DNA of 64,000 nucleotides from Marinigracilibium pacificum (GCF_012926615.1 NZ_JABBNU010000003.1:124001-188000), one strand, 5' to 3'. Shown: positions 16,900 through 26,477, counted from the stretch's first letter. The notes: generated by a model not told the origin, from the sequence alone. Made by a program: numbers and translations.

Positions 16900-18288
16900 A
16901 TGATAAATTCTAAAACACTCATCCTGCTTCTTTTATTTATTTCAAATAATATATCAGGTCAACCATTAAATAAATTCTCCGGACAAACTGTATCAAAAGA
17001 CTTAGACTTTCTATATAATACTCTTATCGAGACTCATTATAATATTTATGCTTACACTACTGAAGAAGAGTTTAAGGAGAAGTATTTAAAATTAAAACAC
17101 TCGATTGCTCAAGATACTTTAACCTTGCTTGAAACAATAAATTTATATCAGCAACTAGTCGCATCTATAAAAAACGGACATACAAGCATTGATTTTCCTT
17201 TTCAATCATATATAAATTATGCCAAATCAGGAGGTACTATATTTCCTTTAGAACTAGTATTTGAAAATAGAAAAGCATTAGTTAGAAAAAACTGGTCTTC
17301 AAATGAAATGATTAAAAACGGAGATGAAATACTGAGCATAAACGGAAAAGAAATTAACGAGGTATTATCCCAAATTTACAATCTCGTTTCCGCAGAAAGA
17401 CAATACTTTAAAAATGTTAAAATTGAGTTATTCTCATTCCCTAGATACTATTGGCAGGTCTATGGTAAAGTAGATGAATTTAATATCGAAGTAAAATCGA
17501 ATGGAAGTACTTCATTACATACAATAAATTCGGTTAACCTAATTGAAGGGTTTGAACAAAAAAGAGATGAAATAATAAACCCAAAGGCAGAATTAAAATT
17601 TTATGAACAAGCAGCATATTTAAACCCGGGAAATTTTTCTGGTGATGAAGACCAATACCAAAAATTCATCGATTCTGCTTTTGCATTAGTAAATGAAAAA
17701 AAAATTAGTAACCTGATCATTGATTTTAAAAATAATGGCGGAGGTAATGATTCATTTAGTGACTATTTAATTTCTTATTTTGCTGACAAGCCATTTCATT
17801 GGAACTCAAGTTTTACATTAAAGACCAGTCAAACTTTGAAAAACATTGTTTTGCAAAACAACGATACAACTGAAAGATATTGGAAAGAAATAGTAAATCG
17901 AGAAAATGGAGAAATTTATAATTATGAATTTGATCCTTATACTCCTCAACCTGAGAATAAACGATATAAAGGAAAAGTATTTGTAATGGTAAACAGGCAA
18001 TCTCATTCCCAATCAGCTGTAGCTGCTGCACAGATCCAAGACTATGGTTTCGCGACAATTGTAGGAGAAGAAACTGGTGATTACCCTTCACTATATGCTT
18101 CTATATTCCAATTCGCATTGCCAGAAACAAATATTACTGTCAACGTATCAAAAGGATATATCATTAGAGTTAACGGTAGTACCAAAGAAGAAGGGGTTAT
18201 TCCGGATATACAAATTAAAGATTATTTACTAGATGAAAATGATGAGATTTTAACTGGCTTATTGGAAATTATCAATAAATCTAAATAA
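16900..18288 (+). CDS. S41-family (C-terminal processing) peptidase, secreted
   Basis: A 462-residue protein with a signal peptide (MINSKTLILLLLFISNNISGQ). It has the N-terminal helical cap with NGHTSIDF (~92-99), a PDZ-like segment ending EILSINGKEINE (~143-154), and the S41 catalytic core: LIIDFKNNGGG (~272-282), then NRQSHSQSA with nucleophile Ser372, and GEETGDYPS. Tail-specific peptidases of this type work in the periplasm. It resembles the S41 proteins that Bacteroidota carry in many copies rather than canonical CtpA. It is monocistronic. Confidence 0.9.
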   Translation: MINSKTLILLLLFISNNISGQPLNKFSGQTVSKDLDFLYNTLIETHYNIYAYTTEEEFKEKYLKLKHSIAQDTLTLLETINLYQQLVASIKNGHTSIDFPFQSYINYAKSGGTIFPLELVFENRKALVRKNWSSNEMIKNGDEILSINGKEINEVLSQIYNLVSAERQYFKNVKIELFSFPRYYWQVYGKVDEFNIEVKSNGSTSLHTINSVNLIEGFEQKRDEIINPKAELKFYEQAAYLNPGNFSGDEDQYQKFIDSAFALVNEKKISNLIIDFKNNGGGNDSFSDYLISYFADKPFHWNSSFTLKTSQTLKNIVLQNNDTTERYWKEIVNRENGEIYNYEFDPYTPQPENKRYKGKVFVMVNRQSHSQSAVAAAQIQDYGFATIVGEETGDYPSLYASIFQFALPETNITVNVSKGYIIRVNGSTKEEGVIPDIQIKDYLLDENDEILTGLLEIINKSK

Positions 18289-18608
18289 TAAATTCATAAA
18301 AAACCATTAAATATTAACCCATTACTGAATCAGTAATAAGGCCTTCATGGAAATTATATAAATGGGTATTCAAAAGAAATTGATGCTATAAATTCTCTTG
18401 CCGAATAGGTTATATCTCAACAAATAATTTCTAAGATGCACATTCACTAAAATTGATTATTCCCTAATAATAATAAGAGTAAATTTAATTACTTCTTCTA
18501 GTATATGATTTTATAGGTTAATAATGTATTTTAATAAATTCAAAATATCATTTCCCAGGTGTTAGATATGAGCAGGTTGAAAATGGGATATAACTAATAT
18601 ATATAATT
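18289..18608. other. Intergenic region, 320 bp, with a 17-bp palindrome
   Basis: No gene. A short coding-like stretch at 18340-18405 (HGNYINGYSKEIDAINSLAE, then a stop) could be a gene remnant. A palindrome ATTACTGA-A-TCAGTAAT occupies 18321-18337, 33 bp after the S41 stop. Confidence 0.4.
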
Positions 18609-19514
18609 ATGATTCATAAACGACCAGGCAAAACTCTAGCTGTAATATTTTACCTTGCTTCAATTCTGATTTCATGTGAAAAATCAAATCATGAAAACAA
18701 TAAGGCATTAGTATCAAATGATGACAAAGAAAGTTCATCAATAAAAACACCTGCAGATTTCTTTCCTGAAGAAAAAGCTAAAGTTTTAGTAGTTGGCACT
18801 TTTCATTTTGACTATCCCGGACTTGATGCTCACCAAATAGATGAGCAAAATAAAATTGACGTACTTATCGAACCCAAGAAAACAGAAGTTACAGAATTGG
18901 TTGAATACATTAAGAGATTTAAACCAACCAAAATTGCAATAGAAGCTAATGAAAATTGGGAGGCTACTAAAAAATTAAGAAAATATATTGATGGAGATTA
19001 CCACGATAAACGTGATGAGCGGTTTCAGATCGGAATGCGAATTGCTAGCGAATTAGGACTAGACACACTCTACTCTATTGATACTGAAACAATGGCTCAA
19101 GATATTGAAAAAATAGACTCATCTTATTCTTCAAAACTCTGGAAGGACTATGATTTCAATAGTGATGATCCTATGGAAAAACATATGCGGGAATGGTTTA
19201 AATACAATGATGAACAACAGGCTAAAATGAATCTTCTTGAATATTTTAAAGTATCAAACTCAAAAGAATCTCATAATTATGGCTATGGAATCTATCTTAT
19301 TGGTGACTTCAAGCTAGACGACCAGCGTGGAGCTGATATTCTATCATATTGGTGGTATAATAGAAATGTGAGAATCTTTAGAAAAATGCAAATGATTACA
19401 GAAGGTAAAAACGATAGAATTCTATTGATTTTTGGAAATGGTCATGCAGCAGTACTTAGGCAGCTAATAGAAGCTTCACCTGAATATGAATTTGTTGAGT
19501 TTGGAAGCATGTAG
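18609..19514 (+). CDS. DUF5694-like lipoprotein
   Basis: A 301-residue protein with a lipoprotein signal (LASILISC, Cys at ~24). The core begins KVLVVGTFHFDYPGLD, typical of DUF5694, which is distantly related to the TraB/ChaN/EreA fold. Other conserved-looking parts are PTKIAIEAN, the helical middle with Met-Arg-Glu-Trp, and FGNGHAAVLRQLIE near the end. The GTFHF and GNGHA motifs hold the histidines expected for a metal or active site in that superfamily, but the reaction is unknown. It probably sits on the periplasmic side of a membrane. Confidence 0.85.
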   Translation: MIHKRPGKTLAVIFYLASILISCEKSNHENNKALVSNDDKESSSIKTPADFFPEEKAKVLVVGTFHFDYPGLDAHQIDEQNKIDVLIEPKKTEVTELVEYIKRFKPTKIAIEANENWEATKKLRKYIDGDYHDKRDERFQIGMRIASELGLDTLYSIDTETMAQDIEKIDSSYSSKLWKDYDFNSDDPMEKHMREWFKYNDEQQAKMNLLEYFKVSNSKESHNYGYGIYLIGDFKLDDQRGADILSYWWYNRNVRIFRKMQMITEGKNDRILLIFGNGHAAVLRQLIEASPEYEFVEFGSM

Positions 19515-19520
19515 ATTAGG

Positions 19521-19550
19521 TTTTAAAATATCATTCAATATTTATCTTTG
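19521..19550 (+). promoter_or_regulatory. Candidate promoter for the gene at 19596
   Basis: TATCTTTG at 19543-19550 is an exact TAnnTTTG -7 element; a TTTT at 19521-19524 lies 18 nt upstream as a poor -33 element. The start codon is 45 nt downstream. Confidence 0.5.
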
Positions 19551-19595
19551 TATAATTTTAAAATTCAGTATATAATGAAATAAGAGCTTGATGCT

Positions 19596-20195
19596 ATGAC
19601 AGAGATATATCAAAAAAAAGGTGGTGAAATAAGAGGTTATAAAATCCTGAATGATGTTATAGAAGCTGAGATTAAACACAATGGTAATCATCAAATTTTT
19701 CAAATCAGGCTTGAAGAAATCTTCTTCAATGAAATGGTCCAAAAAAGAAAGCCTCAACCATTAGTTATAGGTTTATTTTTTTCATTAATGGTAAATTTCA
19801 TTTTACTTGTTTTCCTTTTTGCTGATAGGTTAACAGGTTTTGTTGGAAATGAAACAATTATATCCTCAATGGCTTTTGCAGTACTTGGAGGTTTTAGTTT
19901 CTTAATTATGAATATTTCTAAAAATAATACTGAAAAAATCCTCCAAGGTATGCATAACATTTTCTTCTTTTATAATAAAAAAGATCAATTAGAGGTAGAT
20001 AAATTTATTAATACACTTAAAACCACCCAAAGAAAATATATCAGAAATAAGTACATGAAGATTGATGATTATAGCCCAAAAGAAACTTTGGAACAGACCA
20101 TATCCTGGCTATATGAAAGAAACTTTATATCCAATAATGAATTTGAAGGATTGCTTTCCGAATTAAGAAACAGAAAGATTATTGATGGCATCTAA
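19596..20195 (+). CDS. Two-pass membrane protein, unknown function
   Basis: A 199-residue protein with a soluble N-terminal ~50 residues, two membrane helices (~55-76 and ~89-110) and a charged helical C-terminal ~85 residues. The N-terminal part has a KxGGExRGY stretch. No family is recognised. It is monocistronic with its own candidate promoter. Confidence 0.7.
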   Translation: MTEIYQKKGGEIRGYKILNDVIEAEIKHNGNHQIFQIRLEEIFFNEMVQKRKPQPLVIGLFFSLMVNFILLVFLFADRLTGFVGNETIISSMAFAVLGGFSFLIMNISKNNTEKILQGMHNIFFFYNKKDQLEVDKFINTLKTTQRKYIRNKYMKIDDYSPKETLEQTISWLYERNFISNNEFEGLLSELRNRKIIDGI

Positions 20196-20306
20196 TATTC
20201 AGAATGTCAAAATGAAACTGAAACTATATTTTTAAATATATTCTCAATTGAGAATTTAACACTTCTATTATAATAACTTCTTGTAAAGTATTTGTAACAA
20301 AAATCA

Positions 20307-20337
20307 TTTGCTTTTGAGCCAAAAACGTCTATTTTCG
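20307..20337 (+). promoter_or_regulatory. Promoter for the M3 peptidase gene
   Basis: TTTG at 20307-20310, a 19-nt spacer and TATTTTCG at 20330-20337 form a near-consensus Bacteroidetes promoter 110 bp before the start. A very similar element precedes 23873. Confidence 0.6.
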
Positions 20338-20446
20338 AAACTCCAAGGTATTTTTCATTAACATAAGTAATGATCACTAGGATTGTTACAGTTAAACCTT
20401 AAATGAAGCCAATTATTGGTTTATAAATTCAAATAAACGCTAAACG

Positions 20447-22609
20447 ATGACTAAATTTCTTAAAATCAAACAACTGGGGCTACTGCTATTAAGTATGATA
20501 GCAATAGTTAGTTGCACCCAGAAAACAGAAGAAGCTGAAACTGAGAAAACTGAATTGGAAAACCCATTGCTAAAAGAATGGACAGGTCCCTACGGAGGTG
20601 TTCCTGCATTCGACAAAGTAAAAATTGAAGATGTAAAACCAGCCATGATAAAAGGTATGGAATTACAACTAGAAGATATTGAGGCAATCGCTAACAATAC
20701 TGAAGCTCCAACTTTCGAAAATACAATTGAAGCGATGGAGCGTGCAGGTAAAGAGTTAGACAGAGCTTTTTCTTACTATGGAATATTAAGTAGCAATATG
20801 TCTAGCCCTGAATTTAGAGATATTCAATCTGAACTAGCTCCAATGTTTTCAGAGTTTCAATCTAAAATCACGCAAAACGAAAAACTATTCCAACGCATCA
20901 AAGCAGTTTATGATGCTTCTAAGGAAAATCCACTTCCGGCAGACCAGCAACGTGTAACTGACCTTGTTTATACTAGTTTTGCAATGAATGGTGCAGAATT
21001 AGATGCCGCTAAAAAAGAAAGGTACGCTGCAATTAATAAAGAGCTTTCTACCCTTTATACAAAGTTTTCGAATAACGTTTTACACGATGAAGAAAACTAT
21101 GTTACCTATTTAAAAGAAGATCAATTAGGTGGATTATCTGAAGGATTTATTAAGTCTGCAGCTAAAATCGCGGCTGATAAAGGTCATGAAGGTGAATACG
21201 CTATTACTAATACGCGTTCTTCAATGGATCCATTCCTTACTTTCTCAACTGAAAGAGAATTGCGAAAGCAGGTTTGGACTAACTACTATTCAAGAGGTGA
21301 TAATGGAGACGAGTATGATAACAACGAAATAATCGCTGAAATCTTAAAACTACGTCGTGAGAGAGTAAAACTTCTTGGTCATGAGAATTATGCCGAGTGG
21401 AGATTACAAGACAGAATGGCTAAAAATCCTGAGAATGCGATGGAGCTAATGATGGCTGTATGGCCTGCAGCAATTGCAAGAGTTGAAGAAGAAGTTCAAG
21501 ACATGCAGGCTGTTGCTGATGCTGAAGGTGCAAACATCAAGATCGAACCATGGGATTACAGATTTTATGCTGAAAAAGTTAGAAAGAAAAAATATGATCT
21601 AAACTCTGATGAGGTTAAGCAATACTTACAATTAGATAAATTAACTGAAGCCATGCACTATGTTGCCGGCAGATTGTTTAATTATGAATTTAAGCCAGTT
21701 CCTGAAGGAAGTGTTCCGGTTTACCATGAAGACGTTAAAGTCTGGGAAGTAACTGATAAGACAACAGGTGAAAACATTGGTCTTTGGTACCTTGACCCTT
21801 ATGCAAGAGAAGGAAAAAGATCTGGAGCATGGGCTAATACTTTCAGAAGTCACACAACGTTTGATGGTAAAGAAAATGTTCTAGCGACTAACAATTCAAA
21901 CTTCATCAAGCCAGCTCCTGGTGAGGCTGTTCTTGTTTCATGGGATGATGCAACTACATTCTTCCACGAGTTTGGTCATGCATTGCACTTCTTCTCTTCA
22001 AATGTTAAATACCCAACATTAAATGGCGGCGTAAGAGACTATACTGAATTCCAGTCTCAATTACTTGAGCGTTGGTTATCTACAGATGACGTAATTAATA
22101 ATTACCTTGTTCACTATGAAACTGGCGAACCAATGCCGGCTGAACTTGTAACAAAAATTAAAAATGCATCTACATTTAATCAAGGATTCAGCACAACTGA
22201 GTACCTGGCTTCAGCAATTATCGATATGAAGTTACACCTTGCTGATCCTGAAAATATAGATGTAGACAAGTTTGAGAGAGAAACTCTTAAAGAACTTAAC
22301 ATGCCTGAGGAATTACCAATGCGTCACCGTACACCTCATTTCGGACACGTATTCTCAGGTGAAGGTTATGCTACCGCATATTATGGTTACATGTGGGCTG
22401 ATGTATTAACTTCTGATGCTGCAGAAGCATTTGCTGATGCACCGGGAGGCTTTTATGATGAGGAAATGGCTCAGAAATTAGTTAAATATTTATTTGCTCC
22501 AAGAAACTCAATGGATCCGGCTGAAGCATACAGATTATTCAGAGGTCGCGATGCTAAAATTGAAGCATTAATGAGAGACAGAGGATTTCCGGTACCTACC
22601 GAAAACTAG
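20447..22609 (+). CDS. dcp: M3-family peptidyl-dipeptidase (Dcp-like), lipoprotein
   Basis: A 720-residue zinc metallopeptidase that removes C-terminal dipeptides from peptides. The lipoprotein signal ends in IVSC (Cys23), so it is membrane-attached outside the cytoplasm. The catalytic motif HEFGH is at residues 507-511 (FFHEFGHALHFF), followed by EFQSQLLERW with the third zinc ligand Glu. The C-terminal GYATAYYGYMWADV segment is typical of M3 enzymes. Length and order match the Dcp subfamily. It has a good promoter and a strong terminator, so it is a single-gene unit. Confidence 0.95.
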   Translation: MTKFLKIKQLGLLLLSMIAIVSCTQKTEEAETEKTELENPLLKEWTGPYGGVPAFDKVKIEDVKPAMIKGMELQLEDIEAIANNTEAPTFENTIEAMERAGKELDRAFSYYGILSSNMSSPEFRDIQSELAPMFSEFQSKITQNEKLFQRIKAVYDASKENPLPADQQRVTDLVYTSFAMNGAELDAAKKERYAAINKELSTLYTKFSNNVLHDEENYVTYLKEDQLGGLSEGFIKSAAKIAADKGHEGEYAITNTRSSMDPFLTFSTERELRKQVWTNYYSRGDNGDEYDNNEIIAEILKLRRERVKLLGHENYAEWRLQDRMAKNPENAMELMMAVWPAAIARVEEEVQDMQAVADAEGANIKIEPWDYRFYAEKVRKKKYDLNSDEVKQYLQLDKLTEAMHYVAGRLFNYEFKPVPEGSVPVYHEDVKVWEVTDKTTGENIGLWYLDPYAREGKRSGAWANTFRSHTTFDGKENVLATNNSNFIKPAPGEAVLVSWDDATTFFHEFGHALHFFSSNVKYPTLNGGVRDYTEFQSQLLERWLSTDDVINNYLVHYETGEPMPAELVTKIKNASTFNQGFSTTEYLASAIIDMKLHLADPENIDVDKFERETLKELNMPEELPMRHRTPHFGHVFSGEGYATAYYGYMWADVLTSDAAEAFADAPGGFYDEEMAQKLVKYLFAPRNSMDPAEAYRLFRGRDAKIEALMRDRGFPVPTEN

Positions 22610-22631
22610 GAATTGATTTAATAATCACATA

Positions 22632-22671
22632 AAAACACCCCCATTGAATTGATTATCGCTGGGGGTGTTTT
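22632..22671. terminator. Strong terminator between convergent genes
   Basis: Perfect stem AAAACACCCCCA/TGGGGGTGTTTT with a 16-nt loop, flanked by A and T runs, between the M3 peptidase (ends 22609) and the minus-strand gene ending at 22713. Confidence 0.9.
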
Positions 22672-22712
22672 TTAATATAGGCTACAAAATTCATTAGTCC
22701 AATAATACAATT

Positions 22713-23456
22713 CTAAGGATTTCTCCTGAGTTCTGCATTCATTTTCTTATACTTCCACCTTATAAAAATTGAATGATTGTTTAATTCAATATTTTCAAAT
22801 TCAGAAACTAATTTTTCTTTAGATTCATCGCTAAAGTACTTCCAGTTAAATTTTATGATAGGTATCAAGGTGCTACTCAAATAAATCAAGTCTTCATCAG
22901 AAAATGCAATTGAATCATTTTGATAAAACATATATGCTGACAATATATTTGCCTGGGACTTTTCCCATTTTTCAAAACTTCTTTTTCTTTCAATATCAAA
23001 TGTATCTAGCCTTTGTAAATAATCCTTTGAATATTTATTAACTGACAAAAGAAATGATCGTAACGCCCCGGCATACTCTACATGATAATACATAGGGCTG
23101 CTTCTCATATTTTTATCATCATATAACTCAATAAAGTTTTCCAATCCCTGTTGATTGAACTGAAAATCATCAGAATGATCATAATTCATTATCTTTTGAT
23201 ACAACATGCCTGATTTGTCACTATTCTTAACAGGTAATGAAAAAAAATTCTTCTCTTTTAACTGACCAAGTACGTCAACACAAGTATTCAGGTCAATATA
23301 ATTCCAATCCTCTCCTATATCCGGAACGCCTAACTCATAATACTCCTTTATTGAAAGTGAACGATCTTCTATATTCTGAGAACAACTTAAAAAAATCAAG
23401 GATATAAAAAGGCCTCCTGCAAAACCAGATAAAATTCTATTCTCCATATTTTTCAC
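22713..23456 (-). CDS. Lipoprotein of unknown function
   Basis: A 247-residue protein with a lipoprotein signal (FISLIFLSC, Cys at ~25). The mature part is largely helical and rich in charged and aromatic residues, with no recognised motif. The start could be the first ATG at 23456 or the one three codons on (MENRIL). It is a single gene convergent with the M3 peptidase. Confidence 0.75.
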   Translation of the reverse strand: MKNMENRILSGFAGGLFISLIFLSCSQNIEDRSLSIKEYYELGVPDIGEDWNYIDLNTCVDVLGQLKEKNFFSLPVKNSDKSGMLYQKIMNYDHSDDFQFNQQGLENFIELYDDKNMRSSPMYYHVEYAGALRSFLLSVNKYSKDYLQRLDTFDIERKRSFEKWEKSQANILSAYMFYQNDSIAFSDEDLIYLSSTLIPIIKFNWKYFSDESKEKLVSEFENIELNNHSIFIRWKYKKMNAELRRNP

Positions 23457-23872
23457 ACTGAAAATTAAAATACATTATCAATCAATCTTAGCGTAGTTAA
23501 AAATTTAAACAAATATTTAATTTATATAATTTTCAAATACACCCTCCCCTGTCTCGACCGATTGTTAAAAAGTATTTCAAGAAATATCTTATTTTATTTT
23601 TTCCGAACCAGTAATCATTTATTCAAATGACATGATAAACTAAAAATAAATTTAGTCAACTACATTTCATTTTACCCTGCAATTCTATTATTTAAATACA
23701 TTGCTGATCTAAATCAAAAATCAAATCAAAGGCTTTGCTATTTGAATTGAAAACATCTATTTTCGCGCCACTGAGAATAAAGAGAACTCGGCAAATATCT
23801 ATAACAATAAACCAGGAAACTGGAAGCTGGCATCATTTAAAAGTTACGCTTCTTCAAAAACTATAATATCAA
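23457..23872. other. Intergenic region, 416 bp, divergent control region
   Basis: No reading frame of note. It separates a leftward lipoprotein gene from the rightward DUF285 lipoprotein. Near its right end is a near-consensus promoter (23734-23766) and a ~100-nt leader. Confidence 0.45.
23734..23766 (+). promoter_or_regulatory. Promoter for the DUF285 lipoprotein
   Basis: TTTG at 23734-23737, a 21-nt spacer and TATTTTCG at 23759-23766. The block closely resembles the dcp promoter at 20307-20337, including the CNTCTATTTTCG core. Confidence 0.55.
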
Positions 23873-24781
23873 ATGAAAAAAATTTATTTTTTATTATCAC
23901 TTCTTATTGCTGGATTGACAAGCTGTGAAAAAGAAGAAACAATAACAACCTATACATTAACAACTCAGATAAATGGGTCTGGATCAGTTTCAGTTCAACA
24001 AATGAATGTAATGGCTGGAGATACCATAGTAATTACAGCAACACCGGACCAGGGCAAGTATTTTAATGGATGGACAGGTGATACTACCTCTTATGAAAAT
24101 CCTGTTTCCATTGTCATGAACAGTGACAAGAACCTGACAGCAAATTTTGTTGATGAGACAGAAATAATTCAATTAGCTGATAATGGAGTGACATTATACT
24201 GTCTTCCAATAGCAGAAACAGGCAAGAAATATCCTTACAATGGAGAAATGTATGAAATAGTTGATAGTGCCAGATTGTATTATCTCGCATACTACGGTCA
24301 TGATGTCACTAAAGTCATCACAACAAATATCACGAATATGAATTCTTTATTTAAAGACAGGAATTTCTTTAATCAAGATATTTCTACGTGGGATGTTAGT
24401 AATGTGACAGATATGGAGTTAATGTTTTATAGAGCAACATATTTCAACAAGGACATATCTAATTGGGACGTTAGCAAAGTAACAAATATGGGTTCAATGT
24501 TTCATTGGGCTCAAAATTTCAATCAAGATATATCTAAATGGGATGTGAGTAATGTAACCGATATGAGTGTCATGTTTGGTCGTGCAGAAGCATTTAACCA
24601 GAATATTTCAGGGTGGAATGTCAGTAAGGTAACCGATATGTTTACCATGTTTGGATATGCTGTAAAATTTAATCAGAATTTATCATCCTGGGATGTTGAT
24701 CAGGTGTCTTTGTGCTTACTATTTGCAACGTACACTCCAAGCTGGACCCTGCCTAAACCAAGGCTGTCATGCACCCAATAA
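23873..24781 (+). CDS. DUF285 (BspA-like) repeat surface lipoprotein
   Basis: A 302-residue protein with a lipoprotein signal ending LTSC (Cys19). Residues ~28-95 are an InlB B-repeat/FIVAR-like module (GDTIVITATPDQGKYFNGW ... LTANF). From ~150 there are five tandem ~35-residue DUF285 repeats of the form FNQDIS-WDVSNVTDM--MF, in which a solvent-exposed ladder is built from WDVS and NMxxMF. DUF285 proteins occur on the surface of Bacteroidota and Mycoplasma and are thought to bind proteins. The last repeat is incomplete and the protein ends in a Cys-containing tail. Confidence 0.9.
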   Translation: MKKIYFLLSLLIAGLTSCEKEETITTYTLTTQINGSGSVSVQQMNVMAGDTIVITATPDQGKYFNGWTGDTTSYENPVSIVMNSDKNLTANFVDETEIIQLADNGVTLYCLPIAETGKKYPYNGEMYEIVDSARLYYLAYYGHDVTKVITTNITNMNSLFKDRNFFNQDISTWDVSNVTDMELMFYRATYFNKDISNWDVSKVTNMGSMFHWAQNFNQDISKWDVSNVTDMSVMFGRAEAFNQNISGWNVSKVTDMFTMFGYAVKFNQNLSSWDVDQVSLCLLFATYTPSWTLPKPRLSCTQ

Positions 24782-24792
24782 TCCACAAACAC

Positions 24793-24832
24793 ATAATCCT
24801 GATTATCAACATTTTATAATAATCAGGATTAT
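24793..24832 (+). terminator. Terminator after the DUF285 gene
   Basis: A perfect 14-bp inverted repeat ATAATCCTGATTAT/ATAATCAGGATTAT with a 12-nt loop, 11 nt after the stop. Confidence 0.75.
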
Positions 24833-24898
24833 ATACTTGTATTATTGCCATACGATATACTTGAATTAATAATTGTAAAAGGAATATTATTTTTTAAT

Positions 24899-24938
24899 AA
24901 TCCAGATTTTTAAGCGTTACAACTTTTTAATCTGGATT
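24899..24938 (+). repeat. Second inverted repeat just before 24958
   Basis: Arms AATCCAGATT (24899-24908) and AATCTGGATT (24929-24938) with a 20-nt loop, ending 19 nt before the next start codon. It could be a leader hairpin or operator of the 24958-26298 operon, or a second terminator. Confidence 0.45.
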
Positions 24939-24957
24939 TAACTCTCCCCTGTTTCTC

Positions 24958-25476
24958 ATGCAAGAATATAATCTGATTTATGATTTCACATTACAGCATT
25001 ACAATCTTCCATTATTCATTATTTCTTCGGTTTTAATAATTGGTGGAATATTAATCATCCTTTTTCGTAAAGAAGTTAAAGCTTATAGAACCTATGGCCA
25101 GAACACAAGGCTCTTTCCAATAAAACAAATTGATATTGAAAAGAAATCCTTCAAAATTTTGACAGCATATTATGGAATAGTTTTGATTGCTTTTGGAACG
25201 TTTCTATTTGGTGATCTTGTATTCTATATTAAGAAATCAAATATTGAAAGGTTTGAGAATGTGAAAATTGTAAAAGGTTCAATCAATTCATTTTATGAAA
25301 GGGAAGTATTCGAAGTAATATACTATTCATTTGAAGTAAACAACGAGACCTTTAATATCCGAAAAGATAATAATTTTATTGGGAAGCCAAGGTTATTTAA
25401 TGGCAGCAAAGTTTATATTGAATATTTCAAATCTAACGAACCCTATAACCTGAATAAAATAATTAAAATAAGTTAG
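24958..25476 (+). CDS. Two-pass membrane protein, possible DUF3592-like
   Basis: A 172-residue protein with membrane helices at ~18-36 and ~68-88 and a soluble C-terminal domain. The part after the second helix (ENVKIVKGSINSFYE, then alternating strands with YYSFEVNNETF) is reminiscent of DUF3592 beta domains; this is weak. It is the first gene of a probable operon with the genes at 25505 and 25834 (gaps 28 and 20 bp). Confidence 0.65.
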   Translation: MQEYNLIYDFTLQHYNLPLFIISSVLIIGGILIILFRKEVKAYRTYGQNTRLFPIKQIDIEKKSFKILTAYYGIVLIAFGTFLFGDLVFYIKKSNIERFENVKIVKGSINSFYEREVFEVIYYSFEVNNETFNIRKDNNFIGKPRLFNGSKVYIEYFKSNEPYNLNKIIKIS

Positions 25477-25504
25477 GCAAAAAAATTAAACATGTATATT
25501 CAAG

Positions 25505-25813
25505 ATGATAATTAAATGGATATTCATCATATCGATTATTCAATTCATTTCATATCTGGTTTTTGATAGGTTAAAAGTAAAACATGCAACCAGATATATA
25601 TTTACCTTAGTTATTTTAGGATACCTATTTATACTCCCTCCTCTTTTCTATCCTGAGCCACAACCAGATGGAGGCACTTGTGGTATGCCGGTTTTAGGTA
25701 TTACTCTCGGATTCTGGGTTATCGGTGGTATCGCTGCCCCGATAACGCATATTATCTTTCGTTCTATTAGGCCTAAAGAAAGAAAAAAATCACTACCTAT
25801 AGACCATTTGTAA
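25505..25813 (+). CDS. Small three-pass membrane protein
   Basis: A 102-residue hydrophobic protein with helices at ~3-19, ~29-47 and ~65-88 and a basic C-terminus (RPKERKK). A loop between helices two and three carries YPEPQPDGGTCG. No family is recognised. It is the middle gene of the 24958-26298 unit. Confidence 0.65.
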   Translation: MIIKWIFIISIIQFISYLVFDRLKVKHATRYIFTLVILGYLFILPPLFYPEPQPDGGTCGMPVLGITLGFWVIGGIAAPITHIIFRSIRPKERKKSLPIDHL

Positions 25814-25833
25814 AATAATAAAATGTAATTGAG

Positions 25834-26298
25834 ATGAAGGAAATAAAAACGGCTGTAATTCTATCATTCATGGCAACCATTATCACTTCAATTGCATTTG
25901 GATTAACTGTTTTTTCAGATTTTCCATACTACAAACAAGCATATTGTGGTGGTGCTATAATGCCTGAAGACTATAAACCCACTGAATATCTAACACCACT
26001 TGATCACCCGGGTCAAATCGTATTTAAAAGTAACTGTACAACCTGTCATTCTTTAGACATTAAAATAATAAGCCCTCCACTTCGTAATGTATTTGAATAT
26101 AGAGATTCGTTATGGACAGTGAAAATGATTAAAAACGCTAGAAAATTAAGAGAAAATGGAGACTCGCTTGCAATAGCTAATTTCGAAGGATACAATCATC
26201 TTCAACATACATCTTTCGAAATAATGCCAGACTCAACATTAAAGCTTTTAATCTCTTATTTAATTGAAGAAGGAAATCGAGACTCAGCTCAAAATTAA
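25834..26298 (+). CDS. Membrane-anchored monoheme cytochrome c
   Basis: A 154-residue protein with an N-terminal membrane anchor or signal (~8-25), then one heme-binding CTTCH (in SNCTTCHSLD, ~residues 70-74) and a likely Met axial ligand in FEIMPDS. The size of the c-type domain (~80 residues) is normal. It is the last gene of a three-gene unit with two small membrane proteins, which suggests an electron-transfer role in the envelope; the partner is unknown. Confidence 0.85.
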   Translation: MKEIKTAVILSFMATIITSIAFGLTVFSDFPYYKQAYCGGAIMPEDYKPTEYLTPLDHPGQIVFKSNCTTCHSLDIKIISPPLRNVFEYRDSLWTVKMIKNARKLRENGDSLAIANFEGYNHLQHTSFEIMPDSTLKLLISYLIEEGNRDSAQN

Positions 26299-26477
26299 AG
26301 CATATAAATATTTTGACGCCGAATAAGCCCACAGGCTTTTCATCACTACAGGTTTATAAATTCTTCCACAGCGGCAACATAAAAAGCTATTCTTACTATG
26401 AAAATAACATCATAGCTTATAATAAACCTTATTGTGCCATTTAAGAATCTTCTAATAATACAATATGATTTAATCAA

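Noticed and set aside
24340-24720. Tandem ~105-bp repeats that could suggest a CRISPR or satellite array
   Set aside because: They are in frame and encode DUF285 protein repeats with diverged DNA, and there are no constant spacers.
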